In this document: positions 62,565-64,000 of the stretch, one piece after another
How positions within the stretch are numbered: the first letter of the stretch is position 1
Layout: each line of letters starts with the position of its first letter
Notes under the pieces: generated by a model
The model's database searches: none
What the model was told of the DNA's origin: nothing
What the model saw: only the letters and a program-made list of their open reading frames with translations
Made by a program: the position numbers and the translations under genes
Assembly (NCBI GenBank): GCA_001247695.2
Contig: LGRX02003698.1
Location: 1-64,000 of the forward strand
DNA: 64,000 nucleotides
Direction of reading: 5' to 3'
Source: Cymbomonas tetramitiformis
Taxonomy: Eukaryota; Chlorophyta; Pyramimonadophyceae; Pyramimonadales; Pyramimonadaceae

Positions 62565-63150
62565 TGACCTGTAGTAAATAGAGAACATTTTAGTTTTACT
62601 AGCTACATTGCCAACATCTCAAATCTCACCTGAGTATTTTCTTAATAAGGTAACCTTAATTTCCAAATCCTAGCCTTGACATTAAATATGCCAATTGGTG
62701 ATTGCTTCAAATGTCTTCAAATGTCCCAACTATTTATCTCGCTTGCTTGTTATTGTTAACGTGCCCTTAAATTTGAGATTACAACTATACTATTCCTTTA
62801 TTCAGTACTTTGATTTAATTAATAACATTACATTCCAATTATGCTTCCAAATTATATATAGAGACAGGCCCCCCCACTTTATAGTGGGGGGGTAAATCCG
62901 GGGTCTACCCGTGATCAACCTGACCTTTATATTAACAGTGTCAATATCGGTTGGACAACATAGCAATATCTTGATTATGTAAGTATCCCAATTAATATCC
63001 TTGTGTTCATTACATTTTAATTGCCAATGCCACTTGCTTTTCTAAACTTTTGTTATTCAATACTTCACAACATTCCTTATTGCACCTCCGCGTTCACTCA
63101 CAATTTGGTAACAATGCAAAATTTAGAATTGAGGAATTTGGATTTTTCCC
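62565..63150. other. AT-rich intergenic DNA with a C/G-tract hairpin
   Basis: At about 62868-62892 CCCCCCCACT and AGTGGGGGGG face each other around TTAT, a perfect and very stable hairpin in otherwise AT-rich sequence. No gene is seen. Confidence 0.6.
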
Positions 63151-63159
63151 CACCTGTAC

Positions 63160-63618
63160 GTTCACGTACCCCCTATATATAAAATCAGTTCGTTCACGAG
63201 TTCATGACTGACAGATGACGCTGACACAGTGTCGTCACAGTGTCATCATCCCGCTCTGCTATTCGCGGTTTGCTTGTTTAAGGTAATTTGCTTCGGTCCT
63301 CGAAAACATAAAAGAGCAGAGGTTTACCCATCGGAAAACTGATGGTTTTCTGATCAGTGTAGGATGACAGGCAGTATGACTGTCATCCGGAGCAGATCTG
63401 AAAACTGAGGTTTTCTGATCAGTCGGAGGCATAAGAGGCCAGCTACGGACTGAGAGGGCCTCTTGCCGTGTTACTGTGGACTTGTGTGGAGTTTCATCGA
63501 CTGTTTAACTTTTTGCAGTTTACTGTCCGTTTTTGCAGTTTGTGTCCGTTTTTGCAGTTCTGTAACACCGTAAGCTTTTCAGTGCGCACATACTTTCAGT
63601 AGTATTCGTATATTGATT
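63160..63618 (+). promoter_or_regulatory. Probable promoter and leader of a retroelement
   Basis: A strong TATA box (TATATATAAAA, 63174-63184) is followed by a leader with repeated hairpin modules. GAAAACTGA..GGTTTTCTGATCAGT occurs twice (about 63334 and 63397), GGATGACAGgcagtatgACTGTCATCC once (63361-63387), and TTTTTGCAGTT three times (63509-63560). Structured leaders like this precede gag in LTR elements, and an open frame begins 60 bp later. Confidence 0.45.
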
Positions 63619-64000
63619 ATGGAGTGGTTCACCGACCCAATTTTGTGTCAAAGACGAATTGATGATTTGCAAGCGCAGCCAGCGTACGCGACCGCTTTTG
63701 CCGCTTTCCAAGATGGGGAGGACCTCTCGCAACCGCAAATGAAGTTGATTCGACAAATGGAGAGAGCGACTGCCCGACTTGCTGAGCTTAAAGGACTGTC
63801 ACAAGTAGCCTCAGGAGACCGTAAGCGTCCGTGGGAGGCAGCAGTAGATCTCACTCAGCTTCCAGGGTCCGATCGCCTTGAGTTGACTCGCAACGATGAT
63901 GGCAAGGACAAGGGACTCCGCAAACAGTTTTTGGAGACCCAGCACCACTTCGTGGCACACTCAGCGTCACAGTTGGCGCTTAATGACGCCAAGAAGGAAT
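63619..64000 (+). CDS. 5' part of an unknown, gag-like protein, cut by the window edge
   Basis: From ATG 63619 the frame is open for 127 codons to the edge: MEWFTDPILCQRRIDDLQAQ, then helical text FQDGEDLSQPQMKLIRQMER, ATARLAELKGL, and KGLRKQFLETQHHFVAHS. It is charged, helical and without membrane segments. Position behind a TATA box and structured leader suggests gag of a retroelement, but no diagnostic motif is inside the window. Confidence 0.4.
   Translation, partial: MEWFTDPILCQRRIDDLQAQPAYATAFAAFQDGEDLSQPQMKLIRQMERATARLAELKGLSQVASGDRKRPWEAAVDLTQLPGSDRLELTRNDDGKDKGLRKQFLETQHHFVAHSASQLALNDAKKE

Noticed and set aside
1..64000. Bacterial, plastid or viral origin of the window
   Set aside because: Many phase-consistent GT-AG introns, a CSPP1-like gene, LTR and DIRS-order retroelements, and no operons or ribosome-binding sites.

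Overview
The window is nuclear DNA of a eukaryote, most likely a flagellated microalga. Three things point that way: genes split by GT-AG introns whose phases fit (donors mostly GTGAGx or GTGCGx), dense retrotransposon and DNA-transposon debris with private minisatellites, and one large gene whose exons match the centrosome/cilium protein CSPP1. A green-lineage (prasinophyte-like) alga is my guess for the organism, because split-repeat tyrosine-recombinase retroelements and GTGCG donors are familiar there. No sequence search was possible, so the species is open.

Layout. 0.5-4.4 kb: reverse-strand remains of a Ty3-like retroelement (frameshifted gag, aspartic protease), with a leader holding four copies of a 25-bp hairpin. 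4.4-13.4 kb: AT-rich graveyard with a Ty3-type RT scrap, a tRNA-derived insertion between direct repeats, a 22-bp repeat family and a probable LTR. 13.7-15.2 kb: an unknown two-exon gene. 15.2-17.5 kb: AT-rich and ATCGAT-rich. 17.5-19.0 kb (minus): a two-exon FkbM-type methyltransferase. 19-21.6 kb: divergent intergenic DNA with perfect palindromes. 21.6-40 kb (plus): a CSPP1-like gene, at least 21 exons and 868 residues in my model. Its introns carry different minisatellites, and its last intron holds an entire Ngaro/PAT-like (DIRS-order) retrotransposon at 34.1-39.4 kb on the minus strand. 40-45.4 kb: no convincing gene; a foldback element with ~345-bp inverted arms and a palindromic array.

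45.4-59.4 kb is a nested DNA-transposon block. Two ~1.08-kb direct copies of a CACTA-like transposase 3' end (45.5 and 53.1 kb), arrays of GTAC-centred palindromes, 23-bp and 74-bp tandem repeats and a BED-zinc-finger gene surround the most interesting object here. That is a 3.76-kb element at 47,679-51,434 with ~95-bp terminal inverted repeats and a 9-bp target duplication. It interrupts the BED finger exactly and carries a GCM/WRKY-type zinc-finger gene, a DNA-methyltransferase-like gene with an atypical SLPY motif, a 2-oxoglutarate/Fe(II) dioxygenase-like gene and an unknown 274-residue gene. A methyl writer and an oxidising enzyme packaged in one Mutator-like transposon suggest an element that edits DNA modification; the function is inference.

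59.4-62.6 kb (plus): a multi-exon unknown gene or pseudogene with intact splice phases but two in-frame stops and one frame break. 63.1-64.0 kb: the start of another probable retroelement, with TATA box, leader repeats and an open reading frame that runs off the edge. A 69-nt tRNA-like gene lies at 57.6 kb.
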